DNA of 64,000 bases from Aeromonas veronii (GTDB taxonomy: Bacteria > Pseudomonadota > Gammaproteobacteria > Enterobacterales > Aeromonadaceae): NCBI RefSeq assembly GCF_040215105.1, contig NZ_CP157875.1, positions 4,408,501 through 4,472,500 of the forward strand, in the 5' to 3' direction. The translations under genes were made by a program, and so were the position numbers. The notes beneath the pieces are model-generated. The model did no database searches. It was not told the DNA's origin and worked only from the letters and a program-made list of their open reading frames with translations. Shown here one piece after another: positions 7,062 through 16,387 of this stretch (its first letter is position 1; the number at the start of each line of letters is the position of its first letter).

Positions 7062-8495
7062 TCAATCCATCACGGGTATGCCCGCCCGCACCTCCGCCTG
7101 GCGAGCGATCGCCTCCGTCATCCCCTGGAATATGAACAGATGGAATGGCAGCATGGCGAGCCAGTAGGCCAGCCCCCAGGCGCCCTGCGGATGCCAGTGG
7201 GCCGTGACCCTCAGCCGGGTCAGGCCGGACTCCAGCGGCTGTATGTTGAATTCGAGCCGCCCCACTCCGGGGGCCTTCATGTTGAACAAGAGATCCAGCC
7301 TGCGCCCCTCGTCCACCCCCAGGATCTGCCAGGAGTCCAGCATGTCGCCCTTCACAAACCGGGCCGGATTGGTGCGTCCCCGGGTCAGGGCCGGGCCGCC
7401 TATCAGGTGATCCATCCATTCGCGCACCGCCCAGAGCTCGTTCATGTAGAAGTAGCGCTGCTCCCCCCCGAGCTGTTGCAACACCTGCCACACCACCTCG
7501 GGGGTGGCGAGACACACCGCCTCCCCGCTCGCGGTGCGATCGTAGAAGCCGTATTCCGGATGGCGCCAGCGCAGGCCGAGCGGCGTCTCCTCTCCCTGCT
7601 GCTCGGCACCCAGTTTCTGCTCCAGAGCCAGGCTCTCGCTCAGCGCCTCGTCGAAGCTGAGCAGATGCTGGGGCAGCAAGGCACGCAGCGGGCCGTCATC
7701 CGCCGGAATGTCGTGCTTGAGCCCCCCCACCAGCGCCTTGGCGATGGGTTGGGGCACCGAGGTCGCGAACTGCAACCACCAGGCCGACAGGCGCGGACTC
7801 AGGAAGGGGATGGGAACGATGGGGCAGCGCTTGCCGATGTGGGCGGCAAACTTCTGCAACTGCTGCTGGTAGCTGAGCAGCTCGGGGCCGGCGGCGTTGA
7901 ACACCTGACCATCCACCCCGTCGGCCTCCACCAGCCCCGCCAGGTAGTGCAGCAGGTTGGACAGCGCAATCGGCGGCGTGCGGGAGCGCACCCACTTGGG
8001 CGTCACCATCATGGGCAGGTTGAACACCAGATCCCGCATCACCTCGAAGGCCGCCGAGCCCGGGCCTATGATGATGCCGGCCCGCAATTCCACCGTGGGC
8101 ACCCCCGCCTCGCGAAACAGTTCACCACAGTGACGGCGGGAGTTGAGGTGACGGCTGTTGCAGGGCTCGGGCTGGATGGCACCGAGGTAGATGATGCGCC
8201 GCACCCCGGCGGCACGGGCGGCGGCGGCGAAGTTCTTCACCCCCTGCTGTTCCAACCGGTGAAAACCGGCGCCGGCCCCCATGGCATGCACCAGGTAGAA
8301 GACGGTATCGATCCCGGCCAGGGCGGGCAGCAGGGTGATGGGTTTGAGGCTGTCGGCGAGGCGAAACTCCACCCCCTGTGGCAGGCGGCAGGGGCGCCGG
8401 GCCCCGGCGATCACCCGATAACCCAACCCCTGCAGGTGAGGCACCAGGTAAGAACCGATATAACCCGCCGCCCCCATCACCAGACAGTTTCTCAT
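7062..8495 (-). CDS. SDR-type NAD(P)-binding protein with DUF2867 C-terminal region
   Basis: 477 residues. The N-terminal half is an atypical short-chain dehydrogenase/NmrA-like Rossmann fold: dinucleotide motif GAAGYIGSYL at residues 8-17, followed by IAGARRP and VFYLVHAMG. The C-terminal half (about 320-470) contains YFYMNELWAVREWMD and ILGVDEGRRLDLLF and fits DUF2867, ending in a hydrophobic segment (LAYWLAMLPFHLFIFQG). Substrate unknown. The ATG at 8493-8495 is the right start because it immediately precedes the Rossmann motif; the open frame upstream is explained by a decayed duplicate of this gene's own 5' end. Confidence 0.85.
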   Translation of the reverse strand: MRNCLVMGAAGYIGSYLVPHLQGLGYRVIAGARRPCRLPQGVEFRLADSLKPITLLPALAGIDTVFYLVHAMGAGAGFHRLEQQGVKNFAAAARAAGVRRIIYLGAIQPEPCNSRHLNSRRHCGELFREAGVPTVELRAGIIIGPGSAAFEVMRDLVFNLPMMVTPKWVRSRTPPIALSNLLHYLAGLVEADGVDGQVFNAAGPELLSYQQQLQKFAAHIGKRCPIVPIPFLSPRLSAWWLQFATSVPQPIAKALVGGLKHDIPADDGPLRALLPQHLLSFDEALSESLALEQKLGAEQQGEETPLGLRWRHPEYGFYDRTASGEAVCLATPEVVWQVLQQLGGEQRYFYMNELWAVREWMDHLIGGPALTRGRTNPARFVKGDMLDSWQILGVDEGRRLDLLFNMKAPGVGRLEFNIQPLESGLTRLRVTAHWHPQGAWGLAYWLAMLPFHLFIFQGMTEAIARQAEVRAGIPVMD

Positions 8496-8527
8496 CGGTA
8501 TTTTCCCTGTTTTATTCGAGCCAAGCA

Positions 8528-8611
8528 TTAGAAACCCACTACCGGCAAACCGGGCACCAGGTAAGAATCCATACGGTAACCCGCAGCTCCCATCACCAGA
8601 CAATCACGCAT
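8528..8611 (-). pseudogene. Decayed tandem copy of the SDR/DUF2867 gene 5' end (27-codon frame)
   Basis: Directly upstream of the SDR gene, 8554-8611 repeats 8441-8495, the first 18 codons plus ATG. It reads MRDCLVMGAAGYRMDSYLVP, against MRNCLVMGAAGYIGSYLVP in the gene. One codon is inserted in the copy. The frame then runs to a TAA at 8528-8530, giving a 27-residue mini-ORF that ends 32 bases before the true start. The offset between the two ATGs is 116 bases. The Rossmann glycine motif is broken in the copy, so it is a remnant or at most a leader peptide. Confidence 0.85.
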
Positions 8612-8710
8612 GTACACACTCCCTATTTCCCATTGGCCACCCCTTCACGGCACGCGGAGAAGGGAACGTCCACCATAGGGCAAAGCGAGGCAATACAGAA
8701 CGCCGAGCAA

Positions 8711-8739
8711 CAAAAAAGGCGCCCATTGGGCACCTTTTT
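8711..8739 (-). terminator. Terminator after rpmE
   Basis: AAAAAAGG, then GCCC and GGGC around ATT, then CCTTTTT. On the minus strand the hairpin is followed by TTTTTTG, 20-50 bases beyond the rpmE stop. Confidence 0.75.
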
Positions 8740-8760
8740 CAGAATGCTTTAGAAGTATGA

Positions 8761-8976
8761 TTACTTCTTGGTGGTCATCGCACCGAAACGCTTGTTGAAC
8801 TTGTCTACGCGGCCGCCGCTAGAAACTTCTTTCTGCTTGCCGGTATAGAACGGGTGGCACTCGGAGCACACGTCCAGGTTCAGATCTTTACCCAGGGTAG
8901 AGAAGGTGTTGATGACGTTACCGCAAGAGCACTTGGCGGTGATGGCTACGTAGTCAGGATGGATACCAGCTTTCAT
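8761..8976 (-). CDS. rpmE: 50S ribosomal protein L31
   Basis: A 71-residue, zinc-binding (C+) type L31 protein of the large subunit. It has the paired cysteines expected for Zn: KCSCGN near residue 17 and [12 protein letters not shown] near residue 37, followed by the conserved [11 protein letters not shown]. The ATG at 8974-8976 gives MKAGIHPDY; a TTG two codons earlier is less likely. Divergent from priA, as in many gammaproteobacteria. Confidence 0.97.
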   Translation of the reverse strand: MKAGIHPDYVAITAKCSCGNVINTFSTLGKDLNLDVCSECHPFYTGKQKEVSSGGRVDKFNKRFGAMTTKK

Positions 8977-9122
8977 GGACAACCTCGATAATAGGCCGTG
9001 TCGCCATCCGATCTCTTGTCGGACACCACACGATTGTTGAACACAGTTTCAAAGGCTGCGAATAATATAGGAAATGCCTGAGTTCAGGCAAGTGGCTTCG
9101 CAGAAAAAATAGGCAATCTCTG

Positions 9123-11330
9123 GTGAATTCTTCCCAAACCCTGGATCTGGTTCGTGTCGCTGTGCCGGTGCCCTTGCGCCGTCATTTCGACTATCTCTCC
9201 CCCCTGCCCTTGCCTGCCCCCGGTTGCCGGGTCGAGATCCCCTTCGGCCCCCAGACCCTGGTCGGCCTGGTGGTGGCCCACCCCACCGAAAGCCAGGTGC
9301 CGCGCAACAAGTTGAAGCCCTTGAAGCGAGTGCTGGATGCCGAGCCCGTGCTCGGCCCGGACATACTGGCGCTGATGGCCTGGAGTGCGAATTACTACCA
9401 GCATCCGCTGGGGGAAGTGCTGCCCCACGCCCTGCCGGTGCTGGTGCGCAAGGGGGAACCCGCCGCCTATCGGGAGTTGGAGTTCTGGTTTGCCACAGAC
9501 GCCGGGATGGAAATCGATCTCAACGAACTCAAGCGCGCCGCCAAGCAGCAGCAGGCCCTCGCCTTCCTGCGCAAGGGGCCCCAGACCCCCTCCGCCCTAA
9601 AACTGGAAGAGATTTCGAACGCGACCCTCACCGCCCTGAAAAAGAAAGGCTTGCTGGAGAAGCGCAGCCTGGAGCCGAGCGTGCAGGGGGACTGGGCGAC
9701 CCGTTTCGATGCGGGTGAAGGCTTGCGCCTCAACGGCGAGCAGGCGCTGGCGGTGGCCGCCGTCACCAGCCAGAGCGACAAATTCGGCGCCTTCCTGCTG
9801 GACGGCATCACGGGCTCGGGCAAGACGGAGGTGTACTTGAGCATCCTCGAGCCCCTGCTCAAGGCGGGCAAGCAGGCCCTGGTGATGGTGCCGGAAATCG
9901 GCCTCACCCCCCAGACCATCAACCGCTTCCGGCGCCGCTTCCAGGTGCCGGTGGTGGCCATGAACTCCGCCATGAACGACAGGGAGCGGCTCGATGCCTG
10001 GCTCGCCTGCCGCGATGGCGGCGCCGCCATCCTCATCGGCACCCGCTCCGCCGTGTTCACCCCGTTCAAGGATCTCGGCATCATCATCATCGACGAGGAG
10101 CACGATGGCTCCTTCAAGCAGCAGGACGGCTTCCGCTACCACGCCCGGGATCTCGCGGTGATGCGGGCCCATCGTGCCGGCATCCCCATACTACTGGGCT
10201 CGGCCACCCCCTCCCTGGAGACCCTGCACAACGCCCGCAGCGGCAAGTATCACCACCTGCACCTGACCCGGCGTGCCGGCAACGCCCAGACCGCCCGCCA
10301 GGTGATCCTGGACATCAAGAACGTGCGGCTGCAGGCCGGTCTCTCCCCCCAGCTGGAACAGCTGATGGCGGAACACCTGGCCGCGGGCAATCAGGTGATG
10401 CTGTTTCTCAACCGGCGCGGCTATGCGCCGGCCCTCATCTGCCACCAGTGCGGCTGGAGCGCCGCCTGCGAGCGCTGCGACGCCTGGTACACCTGGCATC
10501 AGGCCGGGCGACGGCTGCACTGCCACCACTGCGACAGCGTGCGGCCCCTGCCCCACCACTGCCCGGAATGCGGCAGCAGCGAACTGATCGGCTCCGGCGT
10601 GGGCACGGAGCAGCTGGAACAACTGCTGACCACCGTTTTCCCGCAATATCCTGTGGTGAGAATCGACCGGGACAACACCCGCCGCAAGGGGGAGCTGGAG
10701 ACCCATCTCGGCGATATCAAGGCGGGCAAGTACAAGATCCTCATCGGCACCCAGATGCTGGCCAAGGGACACCACTTCCCGGATGTGACCCTGGTGGGCC
10801 TGCTGGATGTGGATGGGGCCCTGTTTTCCGCCGATTTTCGCGCCGCCGAGAAGCTGGCCCAGCTCTACACCCAGGTGGCGGGTCGCGCCGGGCGCGCCAG
10901 CAAGCCGGGTCTGGTGGTGCTGCAGAGCCACCACCCGGAACACGCCCTGCTACAGGATCTGACTCAGAACGGCTATGGCCACTTCGCCGACACGGCGCTC
11001 AAGGAGCGTAGCCTGCTGGGGCTGCCCCCCTTCAGTTACCAGGGGCTGTTCCGGGCCGAGGCCAACGGCCGCGACGAGGTGCAGCTGTTCCTCGGCCGCC
11101 TCGCCGACACCCTGCGCAGTGCCCGCTACCCCCAAGTACAGGTGCTGGGGCCCATCAGCGGCTTCATGGAGCGCAAGGCGGGCAAGTTCCGCATGCAGTT
11201 GCTGGTGCAGGGGCCAAACCGGGCCCCGCTCTCCCAACTGCTGGACTGGGCGGTCAAGGAGCTGGACGGCTGGCCCGAAACCAAAAAAGTGCGCTGGAGC
11301 CTGGATATCGACCCCACGGAGTTGAACTAG
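9123..11330 (+). CDS. priA: Primosomal protein N' (PriA replication restart helicase)
   Basis: PriA is a superfamily-2 DNA helicase that recognises stalled forks and starts primosome assembly. It has 735 residues (E. coli 732). The N-terminal DNA-binding domain starts VRVAVPVPLRRHFDYL. Helicase motifs follow: Walker A ITGSGKTEVY near residue 230, the DEEH box, and SATPSLETL. The zinc-binding cysteines are in CHQCGWSAACERC and CHHCDS/CPECGS around 435-480, and the C-terminal helicase lobe has GTQMLAKGHHFP and QVAGRAGRA. The start is GTG at 9123, consistent with the family N-terminus. Confidence 0.96.
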   Translation: MNSSQTLDLVRVAVPVPLRRHFDYLSPLPLPAPGCRVEIPFGPQTLVGLVVAHPTESQVPRNKLKPLKRVLDAEPVLGPDILALMAWSANYYQHPLGEVLPHALPVLVRKGEPAAYRELEFWFATDAGMEIDLNELKRAAKQQQALAFLRKGPQTPSALKLEEISNATLTALKKKGLLEKRSLEPSVQGDWATRFDAGEGLRLNGEQALAVAAVTSQSDKFGAFLLDGITGSGKTEVYLSILEPLLKAGKQALVMVPEIGLTPQTINRFRRRFQVPVVAMNSAMNDRERLDAWLACRDGGAAILIGTRSAVFTPFKDLGIIIIDEEHDGSFKQQDGFRYHARDLAVMRAHRAGIPILLGSATPSLETLHNARSGKYHHLHLTRRAGNAQTARQVILDIKNVRLQAGLSPQLEQLMAEHLAAGNQVMLFLNRRGYAPALICHQCGWSAACERCDAWYTWHQAGRRLHCHHCDSVRPLPHHCPECGSSELIGSGVGTEQLEQLLTTVFPQYPVVRIDRDNTRRKGELETHLGDIKAGKYKILIGTQMLAKGHHFPDVTLVGLLDVDGALFSADFRAAEKLAQLYTQVAGRAGRASKPGLVVLQSHHPEHALLQDLTQNGYGHFADTALKERSLLGLPPFSYQGLFRAEANGRDEVQLFLGRLADTLRSARYPQVQVLGPISGFMERKAGKFRMQLLVQGPNRAPLSQLLDWAVKELDGWPETKKVRWSLDIDPTELN

Positions 11331-11362
11331 CGATAGTGGACACCCGCCATGGTGGGTTTGCT

Positions 11363-11400
11363 CCCTTCTCCCCTCGCGGGAGAAGGGTTGGGGATGAGGG
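11363..11400. repeat. REP-like palindromic intergenic element
   Basis: CCCTTCTCCC (11363-11372), loop CTCGC, GGGAGAAGGG (11378-11387), then TTGGGGATGAGGG. This type of hairpin with a GGGGATGAGGG tail is a familiar dispersed intergenic element in proteobacterial genomes. Only one copy lies in this window, so repetitiveness is inferred. Confidence 0.45.
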
Positions 11401-11411
11401 AATAGTCAGAA

Positions 11412-11443
11412 AACAACGAGGGGGCCTTGGCCCCCTCGTTGTT
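11412..11443. terminator. Bidirectional terminator between priA and ompA-like gene
   Basis: A perfect 15-bp inverted repeat, AACAACGAGGGGGCC and its complement, separated by TT. It sits between the convergent genes. Confidence 0.85.
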
Positions 11444-11464
11444 TGATCGCCAGGAAAACATGGC

Positions 11465-12589
11465 TTATTCGGCGGCCTGGGAGACCCCGCTCAGCCGCAC
11501 CTCGACCCGGCGATCCGGGGCCAGGCAGGCGATCATCTGCGCCTTGGCGCCGTCCGGGCAAGTGCCGCCGGTCACCGGGGAAGACTCGCCTCGCCCTTCT
11601 GCCCGTACCTTGTCGGCAAACAGTCCCTTGGCGATGAGATAATCCGCCACCGTGCGGGCGCGCTGCTCGGACAGAGACTGGTTGTAGGCGTCAGACCCCA
11701 GACGGTCGGTGTGACCGATGACGGTCGCCACCCCGTCTTTGGGATTGGCGGCCAGGATCTGGGCGAACAGGTTGTCCAGCGCCTGGCTCGCGGCCGGTTT
11801 CAGGGTCGCCTTGTTGAACTCGAACAGCACGTCGGAATCCAGGCTGAACTGCTTCTCCACCAGCACGGGAGCCGGGGCGGGTTCCGGGGCCGGGGTCGGC
11901 GCCACCGGTTCGTCACCGACCTGGCCGAAGCGGTAGAGCATGCCCACCGACAGCAGGCCGTTGTCCATCTCGATACCGGACTCGTCGAGGGAGGTTTTGC
12001 CAAGCGGCGTGGTGTACTGATACTCGAGGCGGGCAGCCCAATCCTTGTCGATGGCATACTCCACCCCGAGTGCGCCCACAAAGGCGGCGCCGTGGTATTT
12101 GTTGCCATCATGGGACTCGGAAAGATAGTTGGTGCCATCGCTGGCTCTGACGTTGAGAGAACTCTCGGTCCAGGCGTAAGCCCCTCCCAGACGGCCATAG
12201 ATATCCAGGGCCGAAGTCGCGGGCAGGATGATCCTCATGGTGGCTTGCACCATCTGGGCTTTGGCCTCGCCCTCCAACCCGAAATCAACGCCATTACCCG
12301 AGTAATGCTTGTCGACCTGGTACTTGCCGAGCCAGTCATAGCCGAGTTCGACGGCCAGGTTGCGATTGATCTGATAGCCCGCGAAGGCCCCCAGCCCCAG
12401 GTCGTCGCTGTTCTCGTTGACCTTGGTCGCGTCAAACAGCTCTTCCACCTGAGCGTTGTAATCCACCCCATAGAAATTGGACCAGCCGGCCTTGCCGCCG
12501 ACATACCAGGTGTTGTCCTGGGCGGTAGCCTGCACCGCCCCCGATGCCATCAGGCCGCCGATGAGGGCGGCGAGCATAGACTTGTTCAT
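11465..12589 (-). CDS. OmpA-family outer-membrane protein
   Basis: 374 residues. There is a signal peptide of about 22 residues (MNKSMLAALIGGLMASGAVQA) and an N-terminal eight-stranded beta-barrel domain (WYVGGKAGWSNFYG, with the recurrent barrel motifs AVELGYDWLG and ARLEYQYTTPLG). A Pro-rich hinge follows (PVAPTPAPEPAPAP, about 225-245), then the periplasmic OmpA domain that binds peptidoglycan (NQSLSEQRARTVADYL and GRGESSPVTG). The C-terminal Cys pair (GGTCPDGAKAQMIACLAPD) matches the disulfide of OmpA. The ATG at 12587-12589 starts the signal peptide. Aeromonads often have two ompA paralogues; I cannot tell which this is. Confidence 0.92.
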   Translation of the reverse strand: MNKSMLAALIGGLMASGAVQATAQDNTWYVGGKAGWSNFYGVDYNAQVEELFDATKVNENSDDLGLGAFAGYQINRNLAVELGYDWLGKYQVDKHYSGNGVDFGLEGEAKAQMVQATMRIILPATSALDIYGRLGGAYAWTESSLNVRASDGTNYLSESHDGNKYHGAAFVGALGVEYAIDKDWAARLEYQYTTPLGKTSLDESGIEMDNGLLSVGMLYRFGQVGDEPVAPTPAPEPAPAPVLVEKQFSLDSDVLFEFNKATLKPAASQALDNLFAQILAANPKDGVATVIGHTDRLGSDAYNQSLSEQRARTVADYLIAKGLFADKVRAEGRGESSPVTGGTCPDGAKAQMIACLAPDRRVEVRLSGVSQAAE

Positions 12590-12770
12590 GATGAGCCCCT
12601 GCAATGAATTGTTATGGCGCTGGATGCGCCTCTCTTCCCTGACGGGGCCCTGAACGCAAGCCCCGTGCCCAGATTATCCCATCTGTGACCAGCCTCAAAT
12701 GACCAGGGACTCAGGAGTGTGATGTTGGCGACATTATCGACAGACATAGCCCTTTCCCCGCACCGCCCAT

Positions 12771-12793
12771 AAAAAAGAAGGGCAAAGCCCTTC
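12771..12793 (-). terminator. Second (outer) terminator behind ilvA
   Basis: GAAGGGC and GCCCTTC around AAA (12777-12793), followed on the minus strand by six T (12771-12776). It lies just behind the duplicated ilvA tail. Confidence 0.75.
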
Positions 12794-12816
12794 GTTTTCA
12801 GACGGTTGCCAGCAAC

Positions 12817-12900
12817 CTAGTCTAGCTCGCCAGGAACAACCGTGTAGATGGGATCCTCGCTAATCTCCTGCCAGCCATCGCAGGCCTCGTGCAACGTGCC
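12817..12900 (-). pseudogene. Decayed tandem copy of the ilvA 3' end
   Basis: This stretch repeats the last ~26 codons of ilvA (about 12963-13042), at an offset near 141 bases. In the minus frame it reads GTLHEACDGWQEISEDPIY, against YLHELGYGWKEVSEDPAY in IlvA. A one-base insertion then shifts the frame, but the shared GTTGTTCCTGGC block continues, ending in TAG at 12817-12819. It is followed by its own terminator, so gene tail and terminator each occur twice in a row. Confidence 0.85.
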
Positions 12901-12902
12901 AT

Positions 12903-12931
12903 AAAAAAACCGGAGAGCGAGGCTCTCCGGT
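12903..12931 (-). terminator. Terminator of the ilvGMEDA operon
   Basis: ACCGGAGAG (12909-12917), loop CGAGG, CTCTCCGGT (12923-12931). On the minus strand it is followed by a run of T, about 20 bases after the ilvA stop. Confidence 0.85.
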
Positions 12932-12951
12932 CGTGGACCAAGGTCGAGCGT

Positions 12952-14487
12952 TCAGTCCCTTCGACTCTGGCTTGCCAGGAACAACCTGTAGGCGGGATCC
13001 TCGCTCACCTCTTTCCAGCCGTAGCCCAGCTCGTGCAGGTAGTCGTGGAAGGCGGCCACGTCCTCGTCCGGCAGCTCGAAGGCACACAGCACCCGGCCAT
13101 AGTCGGCGCCATGGTTGCGGTAGTGGAACAGGCTGATGTTCCAGCGACAGCCGAGCGTCTCCAGGAAGCGCATCAGGGCCCCCGGCTGCTCCGGGAACTT
13201 GAAGCTGTAGAGCCGCTCGCCGAGGGGCCGGGCCGGACGGCCACCAATCATGTAGCGCACGTGATTCTTGGCCAGCTCGCTCTCGGTCATGTTGACCACG
13301 GGGTAGCCGTTGCCACCGAGTTGATCGATGATCTGGCCGAGCTCCTCGTCACCACCGCTCAGGCGCACCGAGACGAACAGGGAGGCCTGCTCGGCATCGG
13401 CGTAGCGGTAGTTGAACTCGGTCACCATGCGCGGCCCGAGCTGGCGGCAGAAGTCCAGGAAGGCGCCCTTGCGCTCGGGGATGGTCACCGCCAGCATGCC
13501 CTCGCGCTTCTCGCCGATCTCGCAGCGCTCCGACACGTAGCGCAGGCTGTGGAAATTGACGTTGGCGCCGGACAAGATGGCCGCCATCCGGCCGCCCTTG
13601 ATTTGTTCGCGCTCGCTGTAGGCCTTGAGGCCCGCGAGTGACAAAGCCCCTGACGGCTCGGCGATGGCACGGCAGTCGTCGAAGATGTCCTTGAGCGCGG
13701 CGCAGATCTGGTCGTTGGAGACGGTCACCACCTCGTCCAGATACTGGTTGCACAGGCGGAAGGTCTCCTCGCCGATGCGCTTGACCGCCACCCCGTCCGC
13801 AAACAGGGAGACCCGCTCCAGGTTGACCGGCTCGCCGGCCGCCAGAGCCGCCTTGAGGCAGGCGGAGCCCTCCGCCTCCACCCCGATCACCTTCACGTCC
13901 GGCAGCAGTTGCTTGATATAGACCGCCACCCCGGCAGCCAGACCACCGCCCCCCACCGGCACGAACACGTGAGTGAGGTGGGTGTCCTGCTCCAGCAGCT
14001 CCTTGCCGATGGTGCCCTGGCCCGCGATCACCTCGACATCGTCAAAGGGCGGGATCAGGGTGTAGCCCTCGGTTTGGGCCAGACGGCGACTCTCGCCATA
14101 GGCCTCGTCGAAGCTGTTGCCAAACAGCAGCACATTGCCGCCCTGGCGGCGCACCGCATCGATCTTGATGTCTGGCGTGGTGGTGGGCATGACGATGATG
14201 GCCTTGATACCAAGCTTGGCCGCCGATAGGGCGACCCCCTGGGCATGGTTGCCGGCAGAGGCCGCCACCACACCGCGCGCCTTCTGCTCGGCGCTCAAGG
14301 TCGCGATCTTGTGATAGGCCCCCCGCAACTTGAAGGAGTGAACCGGCTGCAGATCCTCCCGCTTGAGGGAAACCTGATTGCCGAGACGCTCGGACAACTT
14401 CTTGAGGGTTTGCAGCGGTGTCACTCGCGCCGCCTCATAAACGGGGGAGAGCAACACCTTGCGTAGATAATCCGCCGCAGAGACCAT
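12952..14487 (-). CDS. ilvA: Threonine ammonia-lyase, biosynthetic
   Basis: Deaminates threonine to 2-oxobutanoate, the first step of isoleucine synthesis; allosterically inhibited by isoleucine. It has 511 residues (E. coli 514). The catalytic PLP domain has the Schiff-base lysine in HSFKLRGAY near residue 55, SAGNHAQG, and the phosphate loop VGGGGLAAGVAVY. It is followed by two ACT-like regulatory subdomains, ending EVSEDPAYRLFLASQSRRD. Last gene of the operon; its start is three bases beyond the ilvD stop. Its 3' end is duplicated downstream. Confidence 0.97.
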   Translation of the reverse strand: MVSAADYLRKVLLSPVYEAARVTPLQTLKKLSERLGNQVSLKREDLQPVHSFKLRGAYHKIATLSAEQKARGVVAASAGNHAQGVALSAAKLGIKAIIVMPTTTPDIKIDAVRRQGGNVLLFGNSFDEAYGESRRLAQTEGYTLIPPFDDVEVIAGQGTIGKELLEQDTHLTHVFVPVGGGGLAAGVAVYIKQLLPDVKVIGVEAEGSACLKAALAAGEPVNLERVSLFADGVAVKRIGEETFRLCNQYLDEVVTVSNDQICAALKDIFDDCRAIAEPSGALSLAGLKAYSEREQIKGGRMAAILSGANVNFHSLRYVSERCEIGEKREGMLAVTIPERKGAFLDFCRQLGPRMVTEFNYRYADAEQASLFVSVRLSGGDEELGQIIDQLGGNGYPVVNMTESELAKNHVRYMIGGRPARPLGERLYSFKFPEQPGALMRFLETLGCRWNISLFHYRNHGADYGRVLCAFELPDEDVAAFHDYLHELGYGWKEVSEDPAYRLFLASQSRRD

Positions 14488-14490
14488 GAC

Positions 14491-16332
14491 TCACTCCTCC
14501 AGCTTGCTGAGATCGCGCACCGCACCTTTGTCGGCACTGGTGGCCAGCATGGCGTAGGCACGCAGGGCGTAGGAGACCTGACGCTGACGGTTGAGCGGCT
14601 TCCAGCCACGGGCTTCCACGGCGGTGCGGCGGGTAGCCAGCACGCTGTCGGCCACTTCCAGCACCATGCTGCGAGCCGGGATGTCGATGTTGATGATGTC
14701 CCCGTCTTCCACCAGCCCTATGGTGCCGCCGGACGCCGCCTCCGGAGAGACGTGACCGATGGAGAGCCCGGAGGTACCGCCGGAGAAACGGCCATCGGTG
14801 ATGAGGGCGCAGGCCTTGCCGAGCCCCATGGACTTGAGATAGGTGGTGGGGTAGAGCATCTCCTGCATGCCGGGGCCGCCTTTCGGGCCCTCGTAGCGGA
14901 TCACCACCACTTCACCGGCCTTGACCGTGCCGTCCAGAATGCCGGCGACCGCCGTGTCCTGGCTCTCGAACACCCGGGCCGGGCCGCGGAAGCAGAGGTT
15001 CTCTTCATCCACCCCTGCTGTCTTGACGATGGCACCGTTGATGGCGAGGTTGCCGGAGAGCACGGCCAGGCCCCCTTCCAGGCTGTAGGCGTTGTCCAGG
15101 GAGCGGATGCAACCCTGCGCACGGTCCAGATCCAGCTCGGGCCAGCGGCAGTCCTGACTGAATGCCTTAGTGGTACGGATGCCCGCCGGACCGGCGCGAT
15201 AGAAGTCGTGCACCGCCTTGTCGTCGCAGCGGCTCACGTCGTATTGCGCCAGCAGCTCGACCAGCGACGTGCCGAGCACGTTGCGGGTGTCCCCGTGCAC
15301 CAGACCGGCCTTCTCCAGCTGGCCCAGGATGGCGACCACGCCACCGGCGCGGTGCACGTCTTCCATGTGGTATTTCTGAGTGGACGGGGCGACCTTGCAC
15401 AGCTGGGGCACCTTGCGGGACATACGGTCGATGTCGGCCATGGTGAAGTCGACTCCCGCCTCCTGGGCGGCCGCCAGCAGGTGCAGCACGGTATTGGTGG
15501 AGCCGCCCATGGCGATGTCCAGCGCCATGGCGTTCTCGAAGGCCGCCTTGGTGGCGATGTTACGCGGCAGGGCGCTCTCGTCGTCCTGCTGGTAGTAGCG
15601 ATTGGCCAGGGCCACGATGCGCTGACCGGCCAGCTTGAACAACTGTTCGCGATCCGCGTGGGTCGCCAGCATGGAGCCGTTGCCCGGCTGGGAGAGGCCG
15701 AGCGCCTCGGTCAGGCAGTTCATGGAGTTGGCGGTGAACATGCCGGAGCAAGAGCCGCAGGTGGGGCAGGCGCTACGCTCGACCTGTTCGCTCTGGGCGT
15801 CGGAGACCTTGGGGTCGGCCCCCTGGATCATGGCATCCACCAGATCCAGCTTGATGATCTGATCGGAGAGCTTGGTCTTGCCCGCCTCCATGGGACCGCC
15901 GGAGACGAAGATCACCGGAATGTTGATGCGCAGGGCAGCCATCAGCATCCCCGGGGTGATCTTGTCGCAGTTGGAGATGCAGACCATGGCGTCGGCGCAG
16001 TGGGCGTTGACCATGTACTCCACGGAATCGGCGATGAGCTCCCGGGACGGCAGGGAATAGAGCATGCCGCCGTGGCCCATGGCGATGCCGTCATCCACGG
16101 CGATGGTGTTGAATTCCTTGGCGACCCCGCCGGCGGCCTCAATTTCGCGGGCGACCAGCTGGCCCAGATCCTTGAGGTGGACGTGACCGGGCACGAACTG
16201 GGTGAAGGAGTTGACCACGGCGATGATGGGCTTGCCGAAATCCTGATCGGTCATTCCGGTGGCACGCCACAGGGCGCGGGCCCCGGCCATGTTACGTCCG
16301 TGGGTGGTGGTGGCGGATCTCAACTTCGGCAT
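14491..16332 (-). CDS. ilvD: Dihydroxy-acid dehydratase
   Basis: Third common step of isoleucine and valine synthesis; dehydrates 2,3-dihydroxy acids using an Fe-S cluster. It has 613 residues (E. coli 616). Cluster cysteines are visible in [11 protein letters not shown] near 122 and [17 protein letters not shown] near 195, and [14 protein letters not shown] is intact. The ATG at 16330-16332 gives [15 protein letters not shown], the family N-terminus; the frame is open 34 codons further but without family similarity. It is separated from ilvE by a highly structured intercistronic region. Confidence 0.97.
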   Translation of the reverse strand: MPKLRSATTTHGRNMAGARALWRATGMTDQDFGKPIIAVVNSFTQFVPGHVHLKDLGQLVAREIEAAGGVAKEFNTIAVDDGIAMGHGGMLYSLPSRELIADSVEYMVNAHCADAMVCISNCDKITPGMLMAALRINIPVIFVSGGPMEAGKTKLSDQIIKLDLVDAMIQGADPKVSDAQSEQVERSACPTCGSCSGMFTANSMNCLTEALGLSQPGNGSMLATHADREQLFKLAGQRIVALANRYYQQDDESALPRNIATKAAFENAMALDIAMGGSTNTVLHLLAAAQEAGVDFTMADIDRMSRKVPQLCKVAPSTQKYHMEDVHRAGGVVAILGQLEKAGLVHGDTRNVLGTSLVELLAQYDVSRCDDKAVHDFYRAGPAGIRTTKAFSQDCRWPELDLDRAQGCIRSLDNAYSLEGGLAVLSGNLAINGAIVKTAGVDEENLCFRGPARVFESQDTAVAGILDGTVKAGEVVVIRYEGPKGGPGMQEMLYPTTYLKSMGLGKACALITDGRFSGGTSGLSIGHVSPEAASGGTIGLVEDGDIINIDIPARSMVLEVADSVLATRRTAVEARGWKPLNRQRQVSYALRAYAMLATSADKGAVRDLSKLEE

Positions 16333-16387
16333 TGTCTCTACTCCCTGAATGCCCATGGGGCTCATTATCTTTGAAACATGAATGTGT

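Larger units (their letters stand above)
12590..12951. other. 362-base gap between ompA-like gene and ilvA
   Basis: No gene. The part next to the ompA-like gene (12590-12765) should hold its promoter and leader; I could not place hexamers confidently. The rest (12771-12931) holds two terminators on the minus strand, with a decayed copy of the ilvA 3' end between them. Confidence 0.6.
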
